Below, piece after piece: positions 39,850 to 48,864 of a stretch of 64,000 bases of DNA. Below the pieces are notes generated by a model. It saw only the letters and a list, made by a program, of their open reading frames with translations, had not been told where the DNA came from and made no database searches. Position 1 is the stretch's first letter; each line of letters starts with the position of its first letter. The DNA lies in the NCBI GenBank assembly GCA_019635875.1, contig JAHBYP010000005.1, positions 372,001-436,000 of the forward strand, written 5' to 3'. This DNA is from Alphaproteobacteria bacterium. Lineage in GTDB: Bacteria > Pseudomonadota > Alphaproteobacteria > Reyranellales > Reyranellaceae. The translations under genes and the position numbers were made by a program.

Positions 39850-40902
39850 CTAGTTGCGCACGTGCGGAATGACATCCTTGCACAGCAGCTCGAGCGAGCG
39901 CATCACCCGGGCGTGCGGGATCTGCGCGCCGCAGTTCATCTCGGCGAGGATGCCGTCCAGCCCGAGTTCGGCCTGCAGCGCCTTGAGCCGTGCGACGACC
40001 TGATCGGGCGTGCCGACGATGATCTTCTCGCTGAGCGCCTCGTCGTAGCTGACGCTGCCCAGCTGCGCCGCCCGGCCGGCGCGATCCTCGAGCGCGCGCG
40101 TGCCCTCGGCATTGGCGCTGGCCGCCAGGATCGCGGCCATGTCCTGGTAGAACTGCATGATGCTGGCGCGCGGCTCCTCGTAGGCGCGCGACTCGCTCTC
40201 CGCGACATAGACCGGCACGCGCAGGTAGATCTCGCCCCGGCCGGGATGGCCGGCCTTCTGCCAGGCGGCGTGGTACTGCGCGATCAGCGGCGCCAGCTCC
40301 GACAGCACGCCGAGACGGACCGCGACGAAGATGGGGAAGCCCAGCGTGCCGATGCGCGCGTAGCTGTCGGGACTGGTGGCGGCGATGCGGATCGGCGGGT
40401 GCGGCTTCTGCCACGGCTTGGGCACGAGATGCACGTCGCTGAAGCTGTGGTACCTGCCCTGGAAGGAGAAGCTGGGCTGCGTCCAGGCGCGGCGGATGAT
40501 CTCCAGCACCTCGGCGAAGCGCTCCTGGCTCTCGCCGTAGGGCACGCCATAGGCCTGGTAGGTGCGCGGGAAGCCGGAGCGGCCGACGCCGAAGATCAGC
40601 CTGCCGCGGCTGATGTGGTCGACCGTGGCCGCCTCTTCGGCCACGCGCAGCGGATGGCAGAGCGGCAGCACCTGCACGGCGATGCCGATCTTCATGCGCG
40701 TAGTGCGCGCGGCGATGGCGCTGGCGATCGCCAGCGGCGCGGAGGCCACCGAGCGCGTCGGCGCGACATGCAGCTCGGCCAGCCACATGCAGTCCAGCCC
40801 CCAGCTTTCCGCCGCGTCGACCTGCTCGAACGACTCGGCGAAGGCCCGCTCCTCGCTGTAGCCGCGCGGGCATTGGAACTCGTGGAACATGCCGATTTCC
40901 AT
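39850..40902 (-). CDS. LLM-class flavin-dependent oxidoreductase
   Basis: The 350-aa TIM-barrel enzyme is of the bacterial luciferase-like superfamily (MEIGMFHEFQCPRGYSEERAF). Family segments are ESWGLDCMWLAELHVAPTRSVASAPLAIASAIAARTTRMKIGIAVQVLPLCHPLRVAEEAATVDHISRGRLIFGVGRSGF, a good match to the alkanal monooxygenase group, and KIIVGTPDQVVARLKALQAELGLDGILAEMNCG near the C-terminus. It uses FMNH2 (or F420) and probably oxygen; the substrate is unknown. GGAGGAGCGGCC precedes the ATG. It stands alone between repeats. Confidence 0.92.
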   Translation of the reverse strand: MEIGMFHEFQCPRGYSEERAFAESFEQVDAAESWGLDCMWLAELHVAPTRSVASAPLAIASAIAARTTRMKIGIAVQVLPLCHPLRVAEEAATVDHISRGRLIFGVGRSGFPRTYQAYGVPYGESQERFAEVLEIIRRAWTQPSFSFQGRYHSFSDVHLVPKPWQKPHPPIRIAATSPDSYARIGTLGFPIFVAVRLGVLSELAPLIAQYHAAWQKAGHPGRGEIYLRVPVYVAESESRAYEEPRASIMQFYQDMAAILAASANAEGTRALEDRAGRAAQLGSVSYDEALSEKIIVGTPDQVVARLKALQAELGLDGILAEMNCGAQIPHARVMRSLELLCKDVIPHVRN

Positions 40903-40958
40903 GGCCGCTCCTCCCTCGACGCATGCTAGAGCACATTTCCAACGGATAGAAACATCCT

Positions 40959-41023
40959 GTCATTCCGAGCGAAGCGGGGAATCCAGAACGTTCCCTGGAT
41001 TCCTCGCTTCGCTCGGAATGACA
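40959..41023. repeat. Dispersed palindromic repeat, family A variant
   Basis: This copy has GTCATTCCGAGCGAAGCGGG and CGCTTCGCTCGGAATGACA arms, a distinct subfamily from the CCCGAG type. It lies between divergent genes, 20 bp before the hydrolase start. Confidence 0.85.
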
Positions 41024-41049
41024 GGAGACGGGATACGGGAGGGATGGCC

Positions 41050-41739
41050 ATGACCAGTTTCGTGCTGATCCACGGCGCATATCAGGGTGGCTGGATCTGG
41101 AAGCTGGTCGCCGAGCGGTTGCGCGCCGCCGGCCACACGGTCCACGCCCCCTCGCTCGACGGCTGCGCCGAACGCGCGCCGCAGCTGCGGCCGGGCATCG
41201 ACACCGAATCGCACGGCGAGGAGATCGCCCGGCTGATGTACTACGAGGACCTCAGGGACGTGGTGCTGGTCGGCACCTCGAGCGGCGGCATGGTGCTGGC
41301 CGCCGCCGCCGAGCGCGCGCGCGATCGCATCGCCCGGCTGGTCTATGTCGACGCGCTGGCGCTGCTCGACGGCGAGAAGCTGCGCGACATCGTCAGCCGC
41401 CCCGCCACCATCAACAACGAGCATTCGCTGGGCCCCTCGCGCGAGGATGCGCTGGGCCGCATGTTCGCCGGCATGGACCGGTCGCTCGCCGAATGGGCGG
41501 CCGATCGCATCACCCCGCATCCGATCAAGGTCTTCACCCAGCCGGTGACGCTGCCGTCCTTCTGGCAGCAGGACTGGAATGCCAGCGTGGTCTACTGCCC
41601 GCAGGCACAGAACCCTGGCGAGCCGCACCAGCGCCGCTGCGCCGATCGGCTCAAGGCAAGCTGGCACGTCATCGACACCGGCCACTACCCGATGCTCAGC
41701 ACGCCCGACGAGCTGACCAAGTTGATCTTGTCGGGTTGA
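41050..41739 (+). CDS. Alpha/beta-fold hydrolase
   Basis: The gene encodes 229 aa from the ATG at 41050 (MTSFVLIHGAYQGGWIWKLVAERLRAAGH), preferred over the ATG two codons earlier because GGAGGG is then at proper distance. The HG oxyanion motif is LIHGAYQGGW, the nucleophile elbow GTSSGGM (Ser near residue 79) and the catalytic His IDTGHYPML near residue 213. It resembles the plant methylesterase/salicylate-binding-protein-2 type more than lipases. A small ester or lactone substrate is likely. Confidence 0.88.
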   Translation: MTSFVLIHGAYQGGWIWKLVAERLRAAGHTVHAPSLDGCAERAPQLRPGIDTESHGEEIARLMYYEDLRDVVLVGTSSGGMVLAAAAERARDRIARLVYVDALALLDGEKLRDIVSRPATINNEHSLGPSREDALGRMFAGMDRSLAEWAADRITPHPIKVFTQPVTLPSFWQQDWNASVVYCPQAQNPGEPHQRRCADRLKASWHVIDTGHYPMLSTPDELTKLILSG

Positions 41740-41749
41740 TCGCAGTATC

Positions 41750-41891
41750 TCCCTCTCCCCGCGTGCGGGGAGAGGGTCGGGAGGGGCCGGGAATCATCGG
41801 ACCGCGGCCGCGGTTTGTCGCACGAACCCCTCACCCTCCCATCGCGCTGCGCGCGACGGGCCCCTCCCTCTCCCCGCCCGCGGGGCGAGGG
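41750..41891. repeat. Dispersed inverted repeat, family C
   Basis: Arms CCCTCTCCCCGCGTGCGGGG and CCCTCTCCCCGCCCGCGGGG lie between the convergent hydrolase and ABC ATPase genes. It contains an insertion around GGGGCCGGGAATCATCGG compared with the 37984 copy. Confidence 0.8.
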
Positions 41892-41894
41892 AAG

Positions 41895-42614
41895 CTAACC
41901 GAAGTACGCGCGTTCCAGGCGATTGTGCAGGTCGGGCTCCTTGGTGTCGGCCTCGAGCACGATCGAGCCGCGGGCGAGCGCGTAGACGCGGTCGGCGAGC
42001 TTCAGGGCCTTGTCGATCAGCTGCTCGACCAGCAGCACCGCGGTGCCCGCCTCGCGCAGCTGGCCGGCGGTGGTCAGCACCCGGTCGACCAGCACCGGCG
42101 ACAGGCCGGCCGACGGCTCGTCGAGCATCAGCAGACGCGGCCGGCGCACGAGGCCCTGCGCCACCGCCAGCATCTGCTGCTGGCCGCCGGACAGCGTCAC
42201 GGCGCGGTCGTGGCGCTTCTCGGCGATCTCCGGAAAGTACGACAGCGCCTCCTCGACCCGCTGGGCGCGGTCGGCCGCGGCCATGCCGTAGCCGGCCAGC
42301 ATCAGGTTGTCGGCGACGCTGAGCTGGGTGAAGACGCGGTGGCCCTCGACGACATGCACCAGCCCGGCGTTGACGGCGTCGCGCGGGCCGGCGCCGCTCA
42401 TGTCCTGGCCGCCGAAGCGGATGCTGCCGGTGCGCGGCAGCAGGCCGGAGATCGCCTTCAGCAAGGTGCTCTTGCCGGCGCCGTTGGGGCCCAGCAGCGC
42501 CACGATCTCGCCGGCGCCGACCGAAAGGTCGATGCCGCTCAGCACGCCGATCTTGCCGTAGCCGGCCGACAGCCCCTTGATCTCGAGAAGCGGCTCAGCC
42601 GCCGAGATAGGCAT
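41895..42614 (-). CDS. livF: Branched-chain amino acid-type ABC transporter ATP-binding protein (LivF-like)
   Basis: The 239-aa cytosolic ATPase has Walker A GPNGAGKSTLLKAISGL, Q-loop VVEGHRVFTQLSV, signature LSGGQQQMLAVAQGL, Walker B LLMLDEPSAGLSP, and H-loop EQLIDKALKLAD (the His is not seen in the usual place, as often in LivF). It is the last gene of the importer operon and overlaps the fused LivM-LivG gene by 20 bp. Together they would import an amino acid, amide, urea or an aromatic acid; the specificity is set by the binding protein at 45264. Confidence 0.95.
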   Translation of the reverse strand: MPISAAEPLLEIKGLSAGYGKIGVLSGIDLSVGAGEIVALLGPNGAGKSTLLKAISGLLPRTGSIRFGGQDMSGAGPRDAVNAGLVHVVEGHRVFTQLSVADNLMLAGYGMAAADRAQRVEEALSYFPEIAEKRHDRAVTLSGGQQQMLAVAQGLVRRPRLLMLDEPSAGLSPVLVDRVLTTAGQLREAGTAVLLVEQLIDKALKLADRVYALARGSIVLEADTKEPDLHNRLERAYFG

Positions 42615-44406
42615 TCACCACCTCCCGGTGCGAGCGGATCTCGTCGGGCGTGCCGGCGGCCAGCATCCTGCCGAGGTTGAGCACGGTCACCCGGTCGCTG
42701 ACCTCGAAGACCATGTCGGCGTGGTGCTCGACCAGCATCACGCCCACGCCCTCGCGGCTGATCGCCTTGATCAGCGCGCTCAGGCGACGGATCTCCTCCG
42801 CCGACAGGCCGGCGGCCGGCTCGTCGAGCATCAGGAAGGCGGGCCGCAGCATCAGGGCGCGGGCGATCTCCATGAAGCGCAGCTCGCTGTGCTGCAGGCG
42901 GTCGGCGCGCACCGCCGCCAGCGACTCCAGGCCGACGGTCTGCAGCGCCAGCATCGCCGCGGTGCGCAGCTTCCGCTCGTCCCTGAGGTGGCGCGGCAGC
43001 AGCAGCATCGACTCGGCGAAGCCGGCCTGGCCGTCGATCGTGCCGCCGATCATCACGTTCTGCAGCACCGAGGCGCCGCCGATCAGGCGCGGCGTCTGGA
43101 AGGTGCGCGCGATGCGGTAACTCGCCCGCGTGTGCGGCGCGCCGAACGGCAGCGGCGCGCCGTTGAGCGTCGCCGTGCCCGAGCGCGGCGCGTAGTAGCC
43201 GGAGATCACGTTGAGCGTCGTGGTCTTGCCGCTGCCGTTGGGGCCGATCAGCCCGTGCACCTCGCCCGAGCGGATCTCCAGATCGAGCCCGTCGATCGCC
43301 CGCACGCCGCCGAAATGCAGCGAGATGTCGCGCAGCTCGATGGCGCCGGGCCTGGCGTCCTGGGCGCGATCGAGCACGCGCGCCAGCAGCTCGGGCCGGG
43401 CGAGGATCTCGCGGTGCTGCTGCAGCGGGCGGCGGTTCTTGTAGTCGAGCAGGTCGGCGATGCCGCCGGGGATCGCCAGCACGATCACCAGCAGGAGCGC
43501 GGCGTAGAGGAAGGTCGACCATGCGACCAGCGGTGCGGCGAACTCCGGCAGCGCAGTGAGGATGATGGTGCCCAGCAGCGGCCCCATGATCGAGCCGCGC
43601 CCGCCGATCAGGATGGCGATGAAGAACAGCACCGAGAGATCGAAGGTGAAGGCGTCGGGCGTGATGTAGCTCTGCAGCGAGGAGAACAGCCCGCCGGCGA
43701 CGCCGGCCAGCGCGCCGGCGAAGACGAACACCGTCATCAGCAGGCGCGGCTTGGCGATGCCCGAGGCCTCGGCCGCGACCTCGGCGTCGCGGATCGCCAC
43801 CAGCGCGCGGCCGAAGCGGCTTGAGGCGACGTTGGCCGTCATCCACGTCGCCAGCGCCGCCAGCAGCAGGCACAGATAGTAGAAGCCCCACTCGGGGTTG
43901 AAGGGCCACGGGAACTCCGGCCCCGGCGTGCCGACGCCGCCGCCGGTGACGTCCGTCCACGCCAGCGCGACCTGGGTGATGATGGTGGAGAAGCCCAGAG
44001 TGGTCATCGCGAAGTAGAAGGTGCGCAGGCGCAGCGCCGGCAGGCCGACGATGACGCCGAATACCGCGCCCATGACGGCGCTGGCGGCCAGTGCCAGGAA
44101 CGGGTCCCACGCCGTCGTCACCCGCCCGGCGGTGAGCACCGCCGTGGTGTAGGCGCCCACGGTCAGCAGCGCCACCCAGCCGATGGCGATCTGGCCGGCA
44201 TAGCCGACCACGAGGTTCAGCCCGGCGCACAGGATCCAGTAGATGCAGGCGCGCTGGACGATGACGCCGATGTAGGAATCGTCGAGCAGCGGCAGGCCGA
44301 CGCCGGCGATCGCCAGCGCGACCCACGGCGCGGCGCTCTCGAGACGCGCGAGGCGACCGGCCGCACTCGCGCCCGCGACGGACGGTGAGGCGGTCGCTTC
44401 CGTCAT
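42595..44406 (-). CDS. Fused ABC permease-ATPase (LivM-LivG fusion)
   Basis: The gene encodes 603 aa from the ATG at 44406 (MTEATASPSVAGASAAGRL), which overlaps the LivH stop (ATGA). Residues about 30-330 form a LivM-type permease (ACIYWILCAGLNLVVGYAGQIAIGWVALLTVGAYTTAVL; FGLPALRLRTFYFAMTTLGFSTI; FIAILIGGRGSIMGPLLGTIIL). Residues about 360-603 form a LivG-type ATPase: Walker A GPNGSGKTTTLNVISGYY, Walker B FLMLDEPAAGLS, H-loop MLVEHHADMVFEVSDRV. The signature motif is unusual: LQHSELRFMEIARAL replaces the common LSxGQQ-x-x-E-IARAL. The fusion locks permease to ATPase in one chain. Confidence 0.92.
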   Translation of the reverse strand: MTEATASPSVAGASAAGRLARLESAAPWVALAIAGVGLPLLDDSYIGVIVQRACIYWILCAGLNLVVGYAGQIAIGWVALLTVGAYTTAVLTAGRVTTAWDPFLALAASAVMGAVFGVIVGLPALRLRTFYFAMTTLGFSTIITQVALAWTDVTGGGVGTPGPEFPWPFNPEWGFYYLCLLLAALATWMTANVASSRFGRALVAIRDAEVAAEASGIAKPRLLMTVFVFAGALAGVAGGLFSSLQSYITPDAFTFDLSVLFFIAILIGGRGSIMGPLLGTIILTALPEFAAPLVAWSTFLYAALLLVIVLAIPGGIADLLDYKNRRPLQQHREILARPELLARVLDRAQDARPGAIELRDISLHFGGVRAIDGLDLEIRSGEVHGLIGPNGSGKTTTLNVISGYYAPRSGTATLNGAPLPFGAPHTRASYRIARTFQTPRLIGGASVLQNVMIGGTIDGQAGFAESMLLLPRHLRDERKLRTAAMLALQTVGLESLAAVRADRLQHSELRFMEIARALMLRPAFLMLDEPAAGLSAEEIRRLSALIKAISREGVGVMLVEHHADMVFEVSDRVTVLNLGRMLAAGTPDEIRSHREVVNAYLGG

Positions 44407-45260
44407 ACCCGCCTGGCCGTGGCCGCGCCGGCCAGCCCCTCTGGCCGCAGCAGCAGGACGAGGATGAAGACGACGAAGACGGCGACCGAGGCGAAGATGC
44501 CGCCGACCAGGAAGTTGGCGGCCTGCTGGAACAGTCCCAGCGACAGCCCGCCAATCACCGCGCCGCGATTCGAGCCCATGCCGCCCAGCGCCACAGGGAT
44601 GAACCCGTAGAAGGCGAGGATCGCCTGGTTGCCGAAGAAGGCCAGCAGCATCTGCGCGCCGGTGAAGCCGGCGAGCGCGCCGATCATGCCGGCCAGCATG
44701 AAGCTGGCGATCCTCAGCCGGGTCTCGGGCAGGCCGAGCGCGCGGGCGGCGTAGCTGTCCTCGGCGATGGCGAGGAAGGCGCGGCCGATCAGCGTCCGGC
44801 GGTAGAGGAGCTCCAGGCCGACGATGGTCAGCACGCAGGCCAGGATCGGCAGCCAGAACTGCTGGTCGAGGATGCCCGGCCCGATCGGGATCAGGCGCGG
44901 AAAGGGCTGCGCGTCGGTGCCCCAGTATATGGCGACGACCTGCTGCACCATGAGCGCGAAGGCGAGCGTCGATAGCACGTAGAGATGCTGCTCGACGCTC
45001 TTGAGCACCGGTCGCACCGCCAGGAACTCGGTGACGACGCCGAGGAAAGCGCCGCAGGCGAGCACGAGCACGAGGCCCACGATCGCCGGCAGGCCGAGCT
45101 TGTTGATGAAGAGCGCGCCCAGCACGCCGCCCAGCATTCCCAGCATGCCAGCGGTGAAGCTGAACACGCGCGAGGCGGAGAACATCACGTTGTACGTGAT
45201 GCCGATCAGTGCGTAGACCGCTCCTACCGCCAAACCGTAGGAGACGATCGACTGCAGCAT
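44403..45260 (-). CDS. livH: Branched-chain amino acid-type ABC transporter permease (LivH-like)
   Basis: The 285-aa inner-membrane protein has about eight helices. Family marks are YGLAVGAVYALIGITYNVMFSASRVFSFTAGMLGMLGGVLG at the start, LIGRAFLAIAEDSYAARALGLPETRLRIASFMLAGMIGALAG (the EAA-like coupling loop) and YGFIPVALGGMGSNRGAVIGGLSLGLFQQAANFLVGG. It starts 3 bp after the binding-protein stop and overlaps the downstream fusion gene by 4 bp, so the operon is tightly coupled. Confidence 0.94.
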   Translation of the reverse strand: MLQSIVSYGLAVGAVYALIGITYNVMFSASRVFSFTAGMLGMLGGVLGALFINKLGLPAIVGLVLVLACGAFLGVVTEFLAVRPVLKSVEQHLYVLSTLAFALMVQQVVAIYWGTDAQPFPRLIPIGPGILDQQFWLPILACVLTIVGLELLYRRTLIGRAFLAIAEDSYAARALGLPETRLRIASFMLAGMIGALAGFTGAQMLLAFFGNQAILAFYGFIPVALGGMGSNRGAVIGGLSLGLFQQAANFLVGGIFASVAVFVVFILVLLLRPEGLAGAATARRV

Positions 45261-45263
45261 CGT

Positions 45264-46460
45264 TTAGCTGCTGTAGCCGGGCGCGAGGTTGAAGGCGCCG
45301 TCCTTCAGCGAGTTCACCTCGCACATCACGACCTCCCGGTCGGGGAAGCCGTTGTGCTGCTGCGGCGTCCAGGTCACCGTGCCGTAGATGCCCGGCCAGT
45401 TGGTGAGCTTGTTCCAGTGAGCGACGATGTCGTCGGCCTTGGTGCCGGTCTGCTTGAGCGTGTCGGCGATCAGGGTCACGCCGTCCCAGCCCAGCGCCAC
45501 CCACCACAGCAGCGTGTCGCCGAACTCGATCTTGGCCTTCTTCAGTCGCTCGACGAATTCAGCGGCGCGGTCCGGCAGCTTGCCGTCGACATAGCAGCAA
45601 TTGCGGAAATTGTTGGAGTAGACCTTGTTCCAGTTCTCGGGCTTCTCCAGCAGCGCCTTGGTCTGGCCCGATCCCAGCGTCGTCTGGCCGACGACGGGAA
45701 CGTCCCAGCCCATCGCGCCACGGGTGTTGAGGATCCGCGAGAGGAATCCGGCGTTGACGCTCCACGGCATGATCGCCTCGGCGCCGGCGCTCTGCATGCG
45801 CAGCAGCTCGGGCTTGAGGTCGGGATTGGCCGCGTCGACATGATTCTCGTACACCACATCGGCGCCCTTGCCCTTGAGCATCGGCACGTAGGTCTTGACC
45901 GAGGCGGTGCCGTAGCCCGTCGTATCGGAGATCACCGCGACTTTCTTGAGCTTCAGCACGTCGACCACGTAGTGGTGCGCACCGATGCCGACCTGGGTGT
46001 TGGTCGGGGCCTGGCGGAACGCCATCGGGTACTTCTTGACGTCGATCAGCTCGTCGACCCAGCACGGGTGCAGCATCGGCACCTTGTCGCGCGCGATCAG
46101 CGGCGTCGCCGCCAGCGCCTCGCCCGAGTTCAGCGGCCCCCAGATCAGCGCGACCCTCTCGCGCTTGGTCAGCTCGGCCACCGCGTTGACCGCCTTGGTT
46201 GGATCGCTCTGCGTGTCGCGCACGATCAGCTCGATCTTGGCGCCGTTGATGCCACCGGCGGCGTTGATCGCCTCGACCGCGAGCATTGCGCCGCGGTTGA
46301 TGCCGACGCCTGTCGAGGAGCTCGGGCCGGTGAGCGCCGGCAGATAGCCGATCTTGATCGGTCCAGGCGCGGAGATCGCGGGCTTCGGCAGGCTGGACGC
46401 GAGCGACAGCGCACTGATCGCTGTGGCCCCGGACAGAATCTGGCGACGACGCATCGACAT
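45264..46460 (-). CDS. ABC transporter periplasmic substrate-binding protein (LivK-like)
   Basis: The gene encodes 398 aa from the ATG at 46460 (MSMRRRQILSGATAISALSLA), preceded by GGAGG. The RRRQIL start plus hydrophobic stretch suggests a Tat-type signal peptide, cut near KPAISA. The mature protein has IKIGYLPALTGPSSSTGVGINRGAMLAVEAINAAGGINGAKIELIVRDTQSDPTKAVNAVAELTKRERVALIWGPLNSGEALA, the Peripla_BP_6 fold. The ligand-site equivalent of the LivK Ser-Ala-Ser region reads LNSGE, and two adjacent Cys (RNCCYVDG) are unusual. Ligand unknown. Confidence 0.93.
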   Translation of the reverse strand: MSMRRRQILSGATAISALSLASSLPKPAISAPGPIKIGYLPALTGPSSSTGVGINRGAMLAVEAINAAGGINGAKIELIVRDTQSDPTKAVNAVAELTKRERVALIWGPLNSGEALAATPLIARDKVPMLHPCWVDELIDVKKYPMAFRQAPTNTQVGIGAHHYVVDVLKLKKVAVISDTTGYGTASVKTYVPMLKGKGADVVYENHVDAANPDLKPELLRMQSAGAEAIMPWSVNAGFLSRILNTRGAMGWDVPVVGQTTLGSGQTKALLEKPENWNKVYSNNFRNCCYVDGKLPDRAAEFVERLKKAKIEFGDTLLWWVALGWDGVTLIADTLKQTGTKADDIVAHWNKLTNWPGIYGTVTWTPQQHNGFPDREVVMCEVNSLKDGAFNLAPGYSS

Positions 46461-46561
46461 GGCGTTTCCTCCACTGCGTTTCTTTGGCGGGCACTCCCAC
46501 AGATTCCGATTTCGCGCGGCGAGCCTAGTCCCCGCCCGAGCCGGTGGTCAAAGCAAGGCAG

Positions 46562-47500
46562 TCATGCTCCCAACGCCGGCCTGCCGTTGTCGCGACGGAT
46601 GTCGTTGATGATCTGCAGCACGCGCTCGCGGTAAGGCCGGTACTGCACGCCGAACTCCTGCACCAGGCGTGAATTGTCGATCATGTAGTTGCCCGAAGCG
46701 TCGCGTCCGCCGGTCTCCTTGCCGAAGCTGATCTTCGCATCCGGCAGGTAGCCGCGCACGATATCGGCGATCTCGCCCAGGCTGATGGTGAAGCCGCCGG
46801 TGCTGTAGATGCGATGCGCGGGCTTCTCCGCCATCAGCACGCGGGCGAAGACCTCGCAGATATCGTCGACGTGGATCGGGCAGCGCATCGCGTCTTTGAA
46901 CGGGAAGGCGATGGCGTTGCCGCGCGCCGGTTCGGTGATCAGGTTCACATGGTCGACCGATCCGCGCACCTTGTCCGGCCCGGTGACGTTGGCCGGACGG
47001 ATGCCGGTGATCAGCATGCCGAACTTCTCGACATAGTCCTGCGCCTGCCATTCATTGACGATCTTGTGCTTGGCGTACTGGTACTCGCCATGCACGTCGT
47101 CGGCCTCGGTCACCGGCCGGTCGCCGTAATGCGTCTGCTTGCCGTTCACCGCCAGCGAGCTGGCGTACATGGTGTGCTTCACGCCGAGCAGACGCGCCGC
47201 CTCGAAGCAATTGTCCATGCCCAGGATGTTGAGCTTCATCGCCACGTGCGGCGCGTGCTCCGAGCCGAGGAAGTACGAGAGATTGACGACGCGCTCCGGC
47301 TGCGCCTTGCCCATCGCCGCCATCAGCTCGTCGAACTGCGTGACGTCGCCGCGCAGCGAGACGACGTTGTCGCCGAGATCGGTGAAGGAATGTGCCGCCG
47401 GGTTGATGTCCATGCACGTGACCCGATGACCCTGTGCCACCAGCAGGCGAACCAGGCGATGGCCGATGAAGCCGGTGCCGCCGACGATGAAGATCGACAT
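46562..47500 (-). CDS. NAD-dependent epimerase/dehydratase family protein
   Basis: The 312-aa extended SDR has the Rossmann motif FIVGGTGFIGHRLVRLLVAQGHRV at the N-terminus, acidic DINPAA after strand 2 (NAD preference), NLSYFLGSEHAPH, and the active-site Tyr-Lys in GEYQYAKHKIVNEW. The RPANVTGPDK segment is typical of epimerases. The fold usually acts on nucleotide sugars or hydroxy-acyl compounds; the genetic setting among acid-metabolism genes does not support a cell-wall sugar role. It starts 61 bp before the binding-protein gene promoter region in the same orientation. Confidence 0.9.
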   Translation of the reverse strand: MSIFIVGGTGFIGHRLVRLLVAQGHRVTCMDINPAAHSFTDLGDNVVSLRGDVTQFDELMAAMGKAQPERVVNLSYFLGSEHAPHVAMKLNILGMDNCFEAARLLGVKHTMYASSLAVNGKQTHYGDRPVTEADDVHGEYQYAKHKIVNEWQAQDYVEKFGMLITGIRPANVTGPDKVRGSVDHVNLITEPARGNAIAFPFKDAMRCPIHVDDICEVFARVLMAEKPAHRIYSTGGFTISLGEIADIVRGYLPDAKISFGKETGGRDASGNYMIDNSRLVQEFGVQYRPYRERVLQIINDIRRDNGRPALGA

Positions 47501-47524
47501 GAGTCCCTCCCTGGCTGAACCCGC

Positions 47525-47914
47525 TCAGCCTGCGGGCTTCATCCGCCGGTCGATTTCCGCCTCGAGCTGCCTGACGCGGGTATTGTACTGGTTGTCGATG
47601 GTGCCATCGCGCTCGTCGAGATTGAGCGAGCTGTGATAGCGGATGCTGTAGCGCTGCGGACTGTAGAGGATCGTCACGACGGCGACCTTGTTGTCCCACT
47701 CCTGCGTCGCGCGCAGCTCGCCCGGCCGCATCTTGTCGGCCTTCCAGCCCTTGGTCGTGATCGCCTGGTTGATGTAGGCCTCGATCTGGTAGGCGCCGGC
47801 GGGCTGCACCGCGGCCGGGATCGGCTTGTCGACGGTGTAGATTCCGGTGCCGAGCGCACCACATGCTGCGAGTGCCAGGGCGAGCACGACGCCGGCAAAC
47901 CTGATCCCCTTCAT
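47525..47914 (-). CDS. Small putative lipoprotein
   Basis: The gene encodes 129 aa from the ATG at 47914 (MKGIRFAGVVLALALAACGALG), with GGAG upstream. Lipobox LAAC places the acylated Cys at about residue 18. The mature domain (AYQIEAYINQAITTKGWKADKMRPGELRATQEWDNKVAVVTILYSPQRYSIRYHSSLNL) resembles a family of small periplasmic lipoproteins with a repeated alpha-beta unit, in which Y-S--YSI-Y--S--LN is conserved. Function unknown. It lies between the methylisocitrate-lyase-like gene and the epimerase gene in the same direction. Confidence 0.75.
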   Translation of the reverse strand: MKGIRFAGVVLALALAACGALGTGIYTVDKPIPAAVQPAGAYQIEAYINQAITTKGWKADKMRPGELRATQEWDNKVAVVTILYSPQRYSIRYHSSLNLDERDGTIDNQYNTRVRQLEAEIDRRMKPAG

Positions 47915-47940
47915 CACCCGTTCTCCCCGATTGCGGCGCC

Positions 47941-48864
47941 TCACTCTAGGCGATCCGCTGGCCCGTTCGGCAATACCGTGCGGACGATCGAGGCGTCGAG
48001 CGCCTCGTAGTCGTGATAGCCAATGGTGGCGTAGAGCTCGGCGCGGGTCTGCATGCGCGGCACCATCCTGTGCGTGCCGCCGTCGCGCCGGATCGCGGCG
48101 TACAGCTCCTCCTGCGCCCTGTTCGCCACGCGCAGCGAGGACGCCGGCCAGATCACCATGCGGTAGCCCATGGCCTCGAACTCGGACGCCGTGAAGAACG
48201 GCGTGCGACCGAACTCGGTCATGTTGGCCAGCAGCTGCACGCCGGGCATGGCCTGGGCAAAGGCCCGGAACATCTCGGCGCTGGTCAGTGCCTCCGGAAA
48301 GATCGCGTCGGCGCCGGCCTGCAGATAGAGCTTCGCGCGCGCCACGGCGCCGTCGATGCCCTCGCTCGCCGCCGCGTCGGTGCGCGCGATCAGGAAGAGA
48401 TGGCGCCTGGCCCGGGCGGCGGCCGCGACCTTGGCCGCCATGTCGCGCGCATCGGCCAGCTTCTTGTCATTGAGGTGGCCGCATTTCTTGGGCAGCAGCT
48501 GGTCCTCGACATGCACCGCCGCGGCGCCCGCCTCCTCGAAGGCACGCACCATGTGCATGACGTTGAGCGCCTCGCCGTAGCCTGTGTCGCCGTCGACCAG
48601 CACCGGCAGCCCGCTGCGTGCTACCTGGCGGATAAAGAAGCAGACCTCGTCGACGGTGATGATACCGAGGTCGGGCAGGCCCATCGACGCCGACATCGCC
48701 GCGCCGGAGAGATAGGCCGCCTCGAAGCCGGCGGCCTTCGCCTGCAGCGCGGCCAGGCCATTGTGCGTGCCCGGCATGCCGAGGATGCCGGGCTTCGCGA
48801 GCAGCTGGCGGAATCGCTGGCCCGCAGGCTCGCGCGGCCGATCGGAGTCGACAAGGTAGGGCAT
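47941..48864 (-). CDS. prpB: Isocitrate lyase/PEP mutase family protein (methylisocitrate lyase-like)
   Basis: The gene encodes 307 aa from the ATG at 48864, overlapping the dehydrogenase stop by 3-4 bp. The TIM-barrel lyase carries all key elements: LPVLVDGDTGYGEALNVMHMVRAFEEAGAAAVHVEDQLLPKKCGHL with Mg ligands (DGD, EDQ) and the KKCGHL catalytic loop with the active Cys, then FLIARTDAAASEGIDGAVARAKLYLQAGADAIFPEAL. It splits 2-methylisocitrate into pyruvate and succinate, or cleaves a related 2-hydroxy acid such as oxaloacetate. No prpC/prpD is adjacent, so the methylcitrate-cycle role is not secured. Confidence 0.86.
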   Translation of the reverse strand: MPYLVDSDRPREPAGQRFRQLLAKPGILGMPGTHNGLAALQAKAAGFEAAYLSGAAMSASMGLPDLGIITVDEVCFFIRQVARSGLPVLVDGDTGYGEALNVMHMVRAFEEAGAAAVHVEDQLLPKKCGHLNDKKLADARDMAAKVAAAARARRHLFLIARTDAAASEGIDGAVARAKLYLQAGADAIFPEALTSAEMFRAFAQAMPGVQLLANMTEFGRTPFFTASEFEAMGYRMVIWPASSLRVANRAQEELYAAIRRDGGTHRMVPRMQTRAELYATIGYHDYEALDASIVRTVLPNGPADRLE

